Shown here: positions 50,001 to 63,985 of the stretch, in pieces
Layout: each line of letters begins with the position of its first letter
How positions within the stretch are numbered: the stretch's first letter is position 1
Source of the DNA: Patagioenas fasciata
Taxonomy: Eukaryota; Chordata; Aves; Columbiformes; Columbidae
Direction of reading: 5' to 3'
Length of the DNA stretch: 64,000 bases
Assembly: GCF_037038585.1 (NCBI RefSeq)
Contig: NC_092523.1
Coordinates: forward strand, 687,001 to 751,000
The notes under the pieces: model-generated
The model's input: the letters and a program-made list of their open reading frames with translations, nothing else
Told to the model about the DNA's origin: nothing
The model's database searches: none
Made by a program: the position numbers and the translations under genes

Positions 50001-51337
50001 CTCTGCTCTCCGCTAACCTGCGCCGGTCCTCCCCGGCACCTCCCTAACGCCGCTGTTCTCTCCGCTGCCCTGTCCCCTCTCTGCCCCCCATCTCTCTGTG
50101 TGCCCCTCCTGCCTTCCTGTACCTTCCTGCCTTTCTCTGTCCCCATCTCTCCGTCCCCGTCTCTCCGTCCCCCATCTCTCCGTCCCTGTCTCTCTGTCCC
50201 TGTCTCTCCGTCCCCATCTCTCCGTCCCCATCTCTCTGTCCCCATCTCTCCGTTCCCATCTCTCTGTCCCGTCTCTCCGTGCCGCATGCGGCGGCTCCAG
50301 CCCTGCCTGGCCCGGCCGTGCCGCCCTCGGCGTGCGAAGGGCTCCTGCTGCAGGATAACGCCGTCTCGGCGGAGATCCGTGCTCTGCTCTCCTCCTATTA
50401 CAGCGACAGGTGACGGGTGGGGGGCCGGCGGGGTCACCCCCACGTGCTGCGGCCCAGGCACCGCTGGGACAGTGCGGGGACGGCTGGGACACGGGGACAC
50501 TCCGGCACATCCCGGCTGTGCGGCACGTCCTGGCGGGCCTGGCTCTGGCGCTTGTCCTGGCTCCCGGGCATGTGTGGCTGTGCCAGCCACGGGACACGGC
50601 CCGGTTGCTCTGGCGCCGGTGCATGTCCCAGCCATGGGCACGTTCTGTCCCCCCTGCCCCGAGCCATGTCCTGGTCATGGGGACACCCCATGCTGGCTGC
50701 AGGGACACCCCGTCCTGGCCATGGGGACACCCCGTCCTGGCCATGGGGACATCCTGTGCTGGCCACGGGGACACCCCATCCTGGCCACAGGGACACTGTC
50801 CTGGCCGCAGGGACACCCCGTCCTGGCCATGGGGACACCCCATGCTGGCCGTGGGGACACCCCGTCCTGGCCACAGGGACACGCTGTCCTGGCCGCAGGG
50901 ACACCCCGTCCTGGCCGCCGGCAGGTCCCGTCCCCACAGGAGCGGGTTGTGGGTCCGGGGGGGCCGGCTGACCCCCTGTTCCCCCCCCAGCTATTGATCC
51001 AGGTGACGACATCGAGGCGGTGACGGACATCCTGACGCGGCGGGCGGGGACCCAGGCGTCCGGGGCTCCCCCCTGGCTGTCCCTCTTCGAGGGGCCCCCT
51101 CCCGGCACCCCCGCCTCGTGCCGGGCAGGCAGCCCCAGCCCCCCCCGCCGGCCCTGGGGCCGCCCCCGCACCCTGTCCCTGGACGCCAAGCTCAGCAGCC
51201 TGAAGGGCCGGGGGTCCCGGCGAGCGCCCCCCCCGCACCCCTCGCCCCCCGGCTCCGGCTCCAGCAGCGGCAGCGCCAGCCCGGCCGCCGAGCACGACCC
51301 CCCCGCGCCCCCCCGGCCCCTCCAGTCCCAGGTCTGA
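41034..51337 (+). CDS. RTKN: RTKN, rhotekin (Rho effector)
   Basis: Twelve exons join in phase to 573 aa (human 563): 41034-41144, 45065-45264, 46304-46365, 46864-46917, 46980-47097, 47689-47913, 47983-48077, 48472-48578, 49140-49271, 49352-49517, 49865-49969, 50991-51337. Cytoplasmic effector of GTP-bound RhoA. Seen: the long-isoform start MFCRNQRGRVTVARGSALEME, the HR1/Rho-binding helix DTEMQRKLERELRLRDGACK..MAELQRRKEAQLL, the anillin-homology region (DLRIPLMWKDTEYFRNK.., AGPDFELKVELY, LGRSSGRRVRA, EVQDGFRTHDLTIAS), a PH domain (about residues 315-425), SLYHEM, AVTDILTRR, and a C-terminal PDZ-ligand-like LQSQV. Most introns are minisatellite. A second first exon (see 42928-43205) and a possible cassette exon (50301-50409) are listed apart. 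Confidence 0.95.
41580..42025. repeat. GTGCACACGGGGG minisatellite, RTKN intron 1
   Basis: Begins with three GGGGGTCCCGCATA units, then about 380 bases of GGTCCCGGTGCACACGGGG units. Confidence 0.8.
42470..42800. repeat. CCTGTCCCTGCACCC repeat
   Basis: Pyrimidine-rich CCCGTCCTGTCCCTGCACC units just upstream of the alternative RTKN first exon. Confidence 0.8.
42928..43205 (+). CDS. RTKN: RTKN alternative first exon
   Basis: An open exon ends MQEKLRILEDLNMLYIRQ plus IAISLQ, then a GTAGG donor in phase 0 with the DTEMQRKL exon at 45065. It matches the start of another mammalian rhotekin isoform (MQDRLHILEDLNMLYIRQMALSLE). ATGs in frame lie at 42928, 43035, 43101 and 43134; the last equals the mammalian start and is preferred. 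It implies a second promoter inside intron 1 near 42.1-42.9 kb, where a CpG-rich segment with CTTCCTG lies. Confidence 0.8.
43376..43400 (+). promoter_or_regulatory. TATA-like plus CRE in RTKN intron
   Basis: TTATTTATAGCGC followed at 43393-43400 by palindromic TGACGTCA, about 170 bases after the alternative first exon. The pair looks like a cAMP-responsive element with a TATA/MEF2-like box. No exon start is visible downstream. Confidence 0.4.
43508..44425. repeat. 20-bp minisatellite, ~46 copies
   Basis: A strictly 20-bp period for about 920 bases: CTGTGGGGTGCATGGCACAT and variants (CCGTGGGGTACACGATGTAT). The first half (YYGTGGGGTR) is conserved and the second half varies. Fills RTKN intron 1. 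Confidence 0.93.
45335..46280. repeat. A/C-only AACAGCACAAC array
   Basis: About 945 bases of CACAGTACAACAGCACAAC and CAGCAACACAACAACA units (26-27 bp, built from 5-6-bp ACAAC/AGCAC). Almost no T on + and little G, an extreme strand asymmetry. It fills RTKN intron 2 up to the acceptor at 46303. A long minus-strand frame here (Cys/Val/Leu only) is an artefact. Confidence 0.92.
46380..46785. repeat. ~70-bp minisatellite, RTKN intron 3
   Basis: Units with CACCCTCCCATGGTGGGGGG, TCCTGTCATGCCCCTCC and CACCCAGCACCCCATCTCTG, about four to five copies. Confidence 0.85.
47105..47575. repeat. GGGACCCCTGCACCCCC minisatellite
   Basis: Degenerate 21-24-bp units in RTKN intron 5. Confidence 0.85.
47610..47682. 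repeat. TGTGTC dinucleotide-type repeat
   Basis: (TG)n with TC interruptions immediately before the acceptor of RTKN exon 6. Confidence 0.85.
48590..48770. repeat. GGGGACAGGGATGG repeat, RTKN intron 8
   Basis: Purine-rich GGGGAC/GGGATG hexamers. Confidence 0.85.
48890..49085. repeat. GGTCCCGGCAGGGCAGCGGG minisatellite
   Basis: About nine copies of a 21-22-bp unit in RTKN intron 8. Confidence 0.85.
49525..49840. repeat. GGGACCCCATCCCTGCAG repeat
   Basis: Degenerate 16-18-bp units (TGGGACCCCATCC, CAGGATCCC) in RTKN intron 10. Confidence 0.75.
50055..50285. repeat. TCTCTCCGTCCCCATC repeat
   Basis: Pyrimidine-only tract of 16-17-bp units in RTKN intron 11. It ends at the acceptor of the putative cassette exon and could serve as its long polypyrimidine tract. 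Confidence 0.85.
50301..50409 (+). CDS. Putative RTKN cassette exon
   Basis: 109 bases between a CTCCAG acceptor and a GACAG|GTGAC donor, in phase 1 after exon 11 (ends ATG G). It reads ALPGPAVPPSACEGLLLQDN, then AVSAEIRALLSSYYSD, without stops. Inclusion shifts the frame, and the last exon would then end at once (SDSY stop). That isoform would lack the AVTDILTRR region, proline-rich tail and LQSQV end. The peptide looks protein-like, but I have no alignment to support it. Confidence 0.45.
50660..50930. repeat. GGGGACACCCCGTCCTGGCC minisatellite
   Basis: About twelve copies of a 22-23-bp unit in RTKN's last intron. Confidence 0.88.
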
Positions 51338-51740
51338 GCCTCAGGACCCTTGTGGTGGGGGGGACGCCCCTGCAGCCCCGGTGACACCGCAGGGAGTCCT
51401 GGGGGGCTGGGGGCTCCAGCATCTGTTCTTGGGGAGAAACTGGAATTTCTGCCAGCTGGGGGGGGCAGGGTGGGCTCAGGGCTGACCCTGCAAGGGGGCG
51501 CTGGGGGTGACACCCCTCATGGCAGGGGCGCTGGGGACCCCCGGGTGGGTGCTCAGGGCAAACCCCGCTGGGTGGGTGCGGGTCTAACCCGGGGTGCACA
51601 GGGCTCCAGCTCTGCTTTCCTCACCTCTAACCGGGGGGGCCGCTGCCCCACCCCTCTGCTGCCCCCCCCGCCCTTCCCGTGGGGCAGCGCCCCAGCAGGG
51701 ACCAGCCCGGCCCCCCTGGGGACCAGAGCTGCCACCTTAT
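51338..51740 (+). other. RTKN 3' UTR
   Basis: G+C-rich untranslated stretch between the RTKN stop and its poly(A) signal. No further gene recognised. Confidence 0.6.
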
Positions 51741-51748
51741 TAATGTGC

Positions 51749-51754
51749 ATTAAA
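51749..51754 (+). terminator. RTKN poly(A) signal ATTAAA
   Basis: ATTAAA about 410 bases after the RTKN stop, in a short AT-rich island (TTATTAATGTGCATTAAAG). Confidence 0.7.
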
Positions 51755-51755
51755 G

Positions 51756-51761
51756 TTTATT
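51756..51761 (-). terminator. Drebrin-like poly(A) signal AATAAA
   Basis: TTTATT on + gives AATAAA on minus, two bases from the RTKN signal and about 220 bases after the drebrin-like stop. The two convergent genes share one 13-bp island. Confidence 0.65.
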
Positions 51762-51982
51762 TAACAGCCGCTCTGTGTGATTGGGGGGGGTCCCTCTGGT
51801 CTCCCTGGGGTGGGCTCTGCACCCCCGCCCTGCACCACCGCCGGGGGGCTGGGCTCCCAAAGCTGCTCATGGGGGTGCGTGTGGGGCTGTGCGGGGGGTG
51901 CGCGCTGTGGGGAGGGGACGGCGTGGCTGGGGACGCTGGCTGTGGTGCCGCTGGGTGTCCCTGCGAGGGGCTGCGCCCCCGG

Positions 51983-54900
51983 CTACACAGCGTGTGGGGA
52001 CAGCTCCTCGTCCTCGGCGGGGGGGCTGCGGCCCCCGGGGCGCTGCGGGGGGGGCGCGTCCCGGTCCAGCAGCAGCGCGAAGCCTGAAGAGAGGGGGGTG
52101 AGCGTGGGGGACGGGGGGGACTGGGGGTGCCGGGATAGGGGGAGTTTGGGGAGTACAGGGGTGGGGGTGCAGGGGGTACAGGGACAGGAGGGCTGGGGTA
52201 TGGGGGGGTGGGTTTGGGGGTACCTGGCTTGGCTTTGTGCAGGGGCTGTGGCAGGAAGATGCTGTCACTGAGCTTGTCCCCCTGCAAGATGTGGGGGGGC
52301 CTGAGGGGTCCTCACGACCCCCAGCTGTGCCTGTCCCCCCCCAGGTGACCCCCCAGCCCTGTCCTGTCCCCAGCCTTGTCTCCTGCCCTGTGTCCCCCCT
52401 GCGGCCCCCAGCCCTGTCCTGTCCCCTCCACCCCATCCTGACCCCCAGAACCAGCCCCCCGCCATGGCCTCCAGTCCCAAAACCATCCTCCCCCCGGCTG
52501 CCCCGGTGGGTGCCATACCTGTCCCGGGGGGAGGTCCTGCTCCCAGGGGACCGGCCACCCCCCCTGCTCATGGCCCCCGATGCCGTTGTGCCCCGAGTTG
52601 TCCCGGGGGGGCTCCTGTCCCACAGACCCTATGGGGAGAGGGGAGGCTGAGCCCCCTGGCAGCCCTGGGGCCTGGGTGGGGGTCCAGGGTGCGGGACCCC
52701 CCCCAGCCCCACAGGGGCATCCTGCCCACCCACCTGGCTGCGATCCTTGGGCCCGATCCTGCGGCAGGCTGGGGGCGCTGGGGCTGCGCGGGGGGGTCCC
52801 AGCCGGGGGTACAGGAGAACCCCCCCGGGGGCTCAGGCCCCCCTCGCCCAGCCCTGGAGACGCCCACGCTGGGGGGCTGGGCAGGGGGAAGGTGTCGGGG
52901 GGGGGCCCATCCCCAGCCTGGGGGGTGTCAGGGGGGCTGGGGGGGGGCAGAGTCTCGGGCTCCTCCGTGTCCGGGGGGGGGTGCCAGGGGGGGCTGGGGG
53001 GGGGCACGGGCGCTGCCCCACAAGTGCTGTCAGGGGACCCTAATCCGGGGGGGCTGGGTGGGCACCCAGTCCTGGGGGGACTGGTGGGGGTCAGGGGCCC
53101 TGGCCCAGGCATGGGGGGGGACCCCGTCCCTGTCCCAGCTGGGCTGGGGGGCCCTGTTCCTATGGGGCTGGCCAGAGGTGGGGCCCCTGTGGCCGCAGGG
53201 CCGGGGGGGGTCCCCAGGGTGGCACAGGGAGGGGGGATTGTCCCTGTGGGGCCAGTGTTGGGTGGGGGCTCTGCCCTGGCGGGGCTGAGGGGGCTCCCCA
53301 GGTTGGCACAAGGAGCGGACCCTGTCCCCATGGGGCTGGTTGGGGTCCCCGTCCCCGTGGGGCTGGGGGGGATGGCGGGTGGGGGTCGGTGGGGGCTGGG
53401 GGGGGGCGCAGCCCTGAAGGCCCCAGGCTGGAGGGGTCCGGGCGGGGGCTCGGGCCGGCGGAAGATGAACGCCGACTCGGTCAGGCTGCGCTGGTACCGC
53501 AGGAACGGCCGCCGGGCACCTGCGGCACAGGGGAGTCAGCGGCCGCCCCGCCCCGCACCCCGCCCCGGGCACCGTCACCGCCCCGGGGGCACCTACCGGG
53601 CCTGGCGCCCAGGGGGGAACCGGGCAGCGGGGGGCCGGAGGCGGATCCCGAGCGCTCCCGCTGCCGGAAGAAATCCCGGGGGTTCTGCGAGCGCTGCGAC
53701 ACCAGGACGGCCGCCTCCTGCAGCAGCGGACACCGTCAGGGGACACGGCACCATGGCACTGCCGCGCGCACCGCCCCGGCGTGGCACAGCCAGAGCCGCC
53801 CGCGGCCGCACCGGGCGCTCCCCCGGCACTCACCGCCGCCTTCTCGCTGGACTCGCTGTGCCGGCCGCGGTCCCGCGTGGCCTCCTCGTGCTCCCGCTGC
53901 TGCTGCTCCTGCGGGACACGCGGGGCTGAGCGGCCGTGGGTCCCCAGCACCCCCAGACCCCCCGGCCGGCCGCTCACCCATCGCGCCTTCTCCTTCCTCC
54001 GCTCCTCCGCCTCCAGTCGCGCCTGCTCCTTCCTACCGGGACAAGAGTGTCGGGGGGGGCATGGGGGTACGGGGCTCATGGGGGGCATTGGGGGCGTGGG
54101 GGAGATTAGGGGGTACGAGAGGTATGGGCGACATAGGGGGACACAGGGAGCAGAGGGGGCACGGGGCATACGTGTGACACGGCGAGGTATGGGAGGTGCG
54201 AGGGACATAAGGACACCAGTCACAGAGGGGCACAGGGGACGCAGCCGTGGGGCGCAGGACCCTGCTGGGGTCTCCGTGCTTGGAGCCACACGGGACAGCG
54301 CTGCGGGGATGGGGAAGCGCAGCGCGGGGGTCCCGCCGCGGGGATGGGGAAGCGCAGCGCGGGGGTCCCGCCGCGGGGATGGGGAAGCGCAGCGCGGGGG
54401 TCCCGCCGCGGGGATGGGGAAGCGCAGCGCGGGGGTCCCGCCGCGGGGATGGGGAAGCGCAGCGCGGGGGTCCCGCCGCGGGGATGGGGAAGCGCAGCGC
54501 GGGGGTCCCGCCGCGGGGATGGGGAAGCGCAGCGCGGGGGTCCCGCCGCGGGGCCGGCGCCGCTCACCGCTGCTCCTCGATCAGCCGCTCCTTCTCCCGG
54601 CAGCGCAGCTCCCGCTCGGCCGCCCCCCGCCGCTCCTCCTCCATGCGCTGCCGCTCCCAGCGCCGCCGCTCTTCCTGCGCCCGCCGCCGCTCGTCCGCCT
54701 TGCGCTGCTGCTCCTCCAGCTGCGCACGAGCGCTCAGCACCGGCACCGCACCGGCACCGCGCCCAGCACCGGGACCCCCACTGGGACCCCCTCCAGCACC
54801 AGCATCGCACTCAGCTCCGCACCAGGCTCAGCCCTTGGCACCGCCATGGCCCGAACGAGCAGCCGTGACCCCGGTCCCGGGGATGCCGGGGTGGCTGGGG

Positions 54901-57900
54901 ACGCACCCAGCGTCCGTGTCCCCCGTGCCCCCCTCCCCTCACCTCAGCCTGCTCCCAGAAGGACTCCCGCATGGTGCGGCGGATCTCCAGCGCCGGATTG
55001 GTCTTGCGGTAGTTGGTGCCCTGCAGGGACCGAGCCGGGGGCTCAGGGCAGGAGACCCCCAGCCAGGGAGCCCCGGGAGTGCACTGGGAAGGGTGGGCGA
55101 GAGCCCCATTGCCCACCGGGTGCCCTTCCAGCCGGTCCCCATCTGTGCGGGCACATCCTCGCCCAGGACCCCCCACTCACCACCAGCTCCTGGGCGTCCG
55201 GGGGGGGTCCCCTCCTGGCGGGGGCGGCGGGGGCCATGTGTGCCAGGGCCCGGCTCAGCCCCTCCTGCGTCACCTCTGCGGTGCGGCGGGCGCTCAGCAC
55301 CACACTGGCCTCCTGCCGCCGAGACAGGATGGCGTCATCGCCCCGGCACCCGTGGCCCCCCCACGCTCCCCCCCACCCCGGGACGGATGTGCAGCCTCCC
55401 CGGGGAGTCCTGGCACCATTCCCTCGTGTGTGCTTGCTGGCTCCAGATGTGGGGCTGGATCCAGCTGTGGGGGGCAGATCCAGATGTGGAGCCGGATCCA
55501 GATCCAGGACCCAGCTGGGTCTTCAGGGGCCGGGACATGGGAGCAGGGTGGGGGGCAGGATCCCACCGAGCGAGGACAGGATCCGGCTGGGGGGGGCGGG
55601 GAGCCCAACCACAGCCCCGGATCGTCGGCCAAGGCTGGGAACTGGGAACGGCGGCGTCTGAGTCAGCAGAGCCAGGAATGCACCCGGCGCAGCAAGCAAA
55701 GGTCGGGCTGGCCGGGATGGGGGGGACACAGCGGGGGGTGTGGGACCTACTCCCCCCCCTCAGCCCCCCAAAGGGTCCTGTGCCCCCTGAACTCACCCTG
55801 AAGAAGGCGCGGATGGCGGGCAGGTGCCCGGCACATGCCTCTCGCTGGGACTCTGGCGCCTTCTCGCCGACCTGTGCCAACGCGCCCGGTTCAGGCTGGG
55901 ACCCCGTGACACGTCCCTGTCCCCCGGGATGCTGGGTAGGGGGGCAGGATGCTCAGAGAGCCCCCGCCAAGCCCTGTACTCACCCAGTTGATGAGGACGA
56001 TGCGGTGAGCGCCAGTGCTGGGGTCTTGGATGCGGCACAGCCCATACATGATGCTGGTGCTGGAGAACTTTTCGGCAAGCTCATCCGGACCCCCGGCTAC
56101 AGGGAGGGGTTGGTCGAGGGGGTGAGAATGGTGGGACCCCTCGGTAACCCCCAGCTGTCCTGGGGGGGGTCAGCAGCACTGCTCCCCATTACCTCCAGAG
56201 TCCAGGAGCTTGAGGTCATGGTGCTTCTCATAGGCAAAGACGGCCCTGGGGGGAGGAGGGGGGGTCAGGGTCCGGGGGCAGCGGAGCCGCACAGGCAGCT
56301 GCCCCGGTCCCGGTGAGGTCACCTGTGGCAGGTGCTTTGGCCACCCGGACGGCCCTGGCCGCGGCCACCGGCCCGCTCCGGGCAGCACCCGCTGTGTCCC
56401 CCCAGGGCAGTGGCTCTGCGGGGGGGCGGGAGCTGCCCCAGGGGACCTGGGGGGACAGGAGGAGGCAGCTGGGGCGTGCCAGGCCGGGGCACCCCCGGAG
56501 CCCCCCTGTGCCGTCTGCCCGCACTGAATTCATGGAAGTGCCGCCGGCAGCATCCGCCCCGGGGACAATGGGGCCGCGGGAAGCGCCGCAGCGGCACGGC
56601 CTCCCCTGCCCCCCCAGCCCCCGGGGCTGTCCCCTCCCCAGCCCCTCGGGGCGATGCTGGTGGCACCCAGCACCCGGCTGGCACCTCACAGGGCACCCGG
56701 GACCCCTCCCGACCGGGCGGGCAGACCCCGGCCGCCAGCCCCATCCTCCCCCCGCCTGCCTGGACCGGGGGGAGCAGCCCCGGCCCCCCCACTGTGCCAA
56801 GACCCCCTATCCAGGCCTGGAGGCTGCGGGACTGGGGACCCCTTGCTGGCGGAGGCCCTGGCTGGGCATTCCCCGTCGGCTCTGCCGCCTCTTTGTCTCC
56901 TCATGGCTCCGATTACACGCACATGTGGCAGCACGCTGTGCTGCGCCGCGCTGCGCGCCGGCCGGGACGCGGCACAGCTCTGGGAGCTCGCGTGGAGCGC
57001 GGCACGGCGCGGCATGGAACAGCATGGCACGGTACAGCATGGCATGGCACGGCACGGAACAGCATGGCATGGTACAGCACAGAACAGCATGGCATGGTAC
57101 GGCATGGCATGGTCTGGCACAGCATGGCACTGCAGGGCATGGCACAGCAGGCACTGCACAGCAGGGCACGGCACGGTGTGGCACAGCAGGGCATGGTGTG
57201 GCGTGGCATGGCAGGCTGTGGCTGGGCATGGCAGGACATGGCAGGACACGGCAGGACACGGCAGGACACGCTGGCTGCGCGCAGGCCTGGCAGCAGCAGG
57301 ACGGGTGCTGGCGCGGGGCCAGCCAAGCTCCGGCACCGTGGCGTGCTGGCCGGGGCAGAGGGCAGTGCCCGGGTGGCTGGTGGCCCCGATGCCGAGCCCA
57401 GAGTGCCGCTGCCGGGCCACGGGGCAAGGGGCGGCTAAGGGGGCCCGTGCAGTCCCGGTGCTGCTGTCCCCCATCCCGGGCCGTGCCGGTGATGTCAGCC
57501 CAGCGGGGTGAGGCGGGAGGAAGCGGCTCCAGCCCCGCGGCACCGGCCCGGGACCCCCGGCCCCTCCCTCTCCCTGCCCCCGGGCAGGACGGCGCCTCTC
57601 CCCCCGGTGCGGCCCGGGGCAGGAGGGGGCACAGCCGGGCAGGGAACCCTGACCGCCCCGGGCAGCTCTGGGTACCCCCGGCCCCTTCCCCAGCCCGGGA
57701 TCGGCACCAGGAGCCGGCGCGGGGCTCGGCTGCTCCCCCAGCCCCGATCAGCCCCCGGCCGTGCCCCGTTCCCCGGGCGGCGGCGCCGCTCCCAGCCCGG
57801 CGGCGGCGGGACCGGGCGGGGCGGGGCGGGACGGGACCGGGCGCCCGGTTCCCAGCGCCGCTCGGCGGGTGCAGCGGCGGGCGGGGCTCAGTCCCGGGAT

Positions 57901-58237
57901 CGCGGGTCCGTCCCGGCACCCCGGAACAGCCCCCCCGGGCCCGGCACCCCGCGTCCCAGCCGGATCCCCGGTGCGCCCCGGACCCTCCCGTCCCGGTGCC
58001 GCCGCTCGGTGTGGCTCGGACCGACCCCCGCCCCGGCACTCTCGGTGCCTGGTCCCCGTTCCCGGTGCCCATCCGGTGCCGGTGCCCTGCGCCCGTTCCC
58101 GGTGTCTGCTCCCGGCGCCCGTTCCCTCTGCCGTTCCCCGCCCCAGCTCACCAGTTGGTCCCGGCCCGGGGGTTGCTCACGTCCTCCTTGGCCGCCAGCA
58201 GCGCCAGCCGATGCCGCTCCAGCCCCGGGGCCGCCAT
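51983..58237 (-). CDS. Drebrin-family actin-binding protein
   Basis: Fourteen exons join in phase to 664 aa: 58152-58237, 56193-56245, 55984-56096, 55797-55871, 55181-55312, 54943-55020, 54568-54719, 53978-54032, 53834-53908, 53597-53717, 52734-53519, 52519-52628, 52224-52281, 51983-52083. The N-terminal ADF-H actin-binding domain (about 1-135) shows HRLALLAAKEDV, FAYEKHHDLKLLDSG, ELAEKFSSTSIMYGLCRI and HRIVLINWVGEKAPE. Then TNYRKTNPALEIRRTMRESF plus WEQAE, an Arg/Glu coiled coil (about 180-260), SQNPRDFFRQRERSGSASG, and a long proline-rich region (about 315-575). It resembles DBN1 (649 aa) more than DBNL in having no C-terminal SH3 domain, yet PFLRYQRSLTES recalls DBNL. I take it as a third drebrin-family member; orthology not proven. 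Confidence 0.85.
54303..54555. repeat. 35-bp minisatellite, 7 copies
   Basis: Near-identical 35-bp units of GGGGATGGGGAAGCGCAGCG plus CGGGGGTCCCGCCGC in the drebrin-like intron after exon 7, starting 15 bases inside the donor. Almost no divergence, so recently expanded or homogenised. Confidence 0.95.
56995..57275. repeat. GGCAY pentamer satellite
   Basis: About 280 bases of GGCAC/GGCAT/AGCAT units in the first drebrin-like intron. Same motif and degeneracy as 478-792. Confidence 0.88.
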
Positions 58238-58490
58238 CCCTCGCCCGCCGCCCCGCAGCCCCGTGGCTCCTGCGCCCGCCCCGCCCCCGCCCCGCCGCCC
58301 ACGGGCGGGACCGGGCGGCACCGGGCGGGGCGGGGGCGGCGGCGCCAGCCGGGCGGGGCGGGGAACGCGAGGCGCTGCCAGGGCCGCTGCCCGGGAGCAA
58401 CCGGGCCGGCCGCACCGGGACGGGCCGGGGCCGGCTCTGGGACGTGGGTGGCGGTCCCAGGATCCCGCCGGGACACGGGTGCGGGGTCAG
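58238..58490 (-). promoter_or_regulatory. Drebrin-like gene CpG promoter
   Basis: CpG-dense DNA upstream of the drebrin-like ATG with several GGGCGGGG Sp1-type boxes. No TATA box. Inferred from position and composition. Confidence 0.45.
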
Positions 58491-58905
58491 GGTCCCACAC
58501 TGGGACCTGGGTGCTGTGCCACCACCCAGCACGGGGACGTGGGTGCTGTGCAGGGTCCTACTGGGACGTGGGTGTGGGTCGCAGGGCTCCACATGGCCCT
58601 GGGTGCTGTGCACAGGATCCCACGGCGGAATGCGAGTGCTGTGCAGGGTCCCGGGCTGGGACGTGGGTGCTTTACGCAGGGTCCCGGGCTGGGATGAGGA
58701 TGCAGGTCTCGGGGTCTCATGATGGGACATGGGTGCTGTGCTGTGGGACCCAGCACCAGGACGTGGGTCCCACATGCGGATATGGGTGCGGCAGAGGGTC
58801 CCAGCCAGCACAGGGTCCAACATCGAATGTGGGAGCAGGTCCCGGGGTCCCACCGGGACGTGGGTGCTGTGCAGGTCCCAGGGGACTGTCACACAGAGCT
58901 GCTGG
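58490..58905. repeat. GGGACGTGGGTGCTGTGC minisatellite
   Basis: About ten degenerate 40-bp units (GGTCCCACACTGGGACGTGG). Confidence 0.8.
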
Positions 58906-59335
58906 CAGGGGGTGACACACAGCTATGCAAACCGGGGTGTAGGTTGCTCGGGCTGGCGTGGGGGGGTCCTGCCCCTGTCCCTGTCCCCACCAGACGCCAG
59001 CTGTCCCAGCAGAGCCGTGCTCGGCCCGTGCCCTTATTTGGTCACCACGGCCTCCAAACCCCAAAGCCCCAGAGAGGGAAAATATTTGCAGCAGCTGGAA
59101 AATGGGGCCTTGGGGCTGGGAGTGTCCCCATGGCTCTGAGGGTGTCCCCACGGCTCTGAGGGTGTCCCCGGGCGTCCCTTGCCCACCCATGTGGGGAGGG
59201 GGGGGTCCAGGGACACCCCCAGACCTCCCTACTGTGGCCAACAGCCCATTAAGGCCACCAGCCCTCTGTGAACCCCCCCACTCACTGTGGTCCTTGCCCA
59301 GGGCCTGTGCCCACCCTGTCACCCTCCCAGGCACA
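58906..59335. other. Intergenic, no gene recognised
   Basis: Spacer between the drebrin-like promoter and the RHOBTB2-type gene. An AT-richer patch CTTATTTGGTCACC..GAAAATATTTGCAGCAG lies at 59033-59093. Nothing else recognised. Confidence 0.4.
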
Positions 59336-59735
59336 GGGCAGTGCTGGGGACAGGGGACAGTGCTGGGGGGACATAGGGCAGTGCTGGGGACAGTGCTGAG
59401 GACAGGGGACAGTGCTGGGACAGGGGGGCAGTGCTGGGACAGGGGGAAGTGCTGGGGGGACAGGGGTACAGTGCTGGGGGGACAGTGCTGGGGACAGGGG
59501 GGACAGTGCTGGGGACAGGCGGGCAGTGCTGGGGGGACAGTGCTGGGGACAGGGGGTCAGTGCTGGGGACAGGGGGGCAGTGCTGGGACAGGGGGGCAGT
59601 GCTGGGACAGGGGGCAGTACTGGGGGGACAAGGGGGCAGTGCTGGGACAGGGGGCAGTGCTGGGGACAGGGGGGCAGTGCTGGGGACAGGAGGCAGTGCT
59701 GAGGACAATGGGGCAGTGCTGGAGGTTGGTGGTGT
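59336..59735. repeat. GGGGACAGTGCTGG minisatellite
   Basis: About twenty-three copies of a 14-20-bp unit. Purine-rich on +. Confidence 0.9.
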
Positions 59736-59854
59736 TACTGGTGTCACTGGTACTCTTAAGTCACTGGTGTGTACTGGGGGTTCATACTGGTGTGTGTTGG
59801 TGCCGCTGCCGTGAGAGTTGGGTGTACCAGGAGTCCGGGCGGTGGGAGGCGAAG

Positions 59855-63985
<4,131 letters not shown>

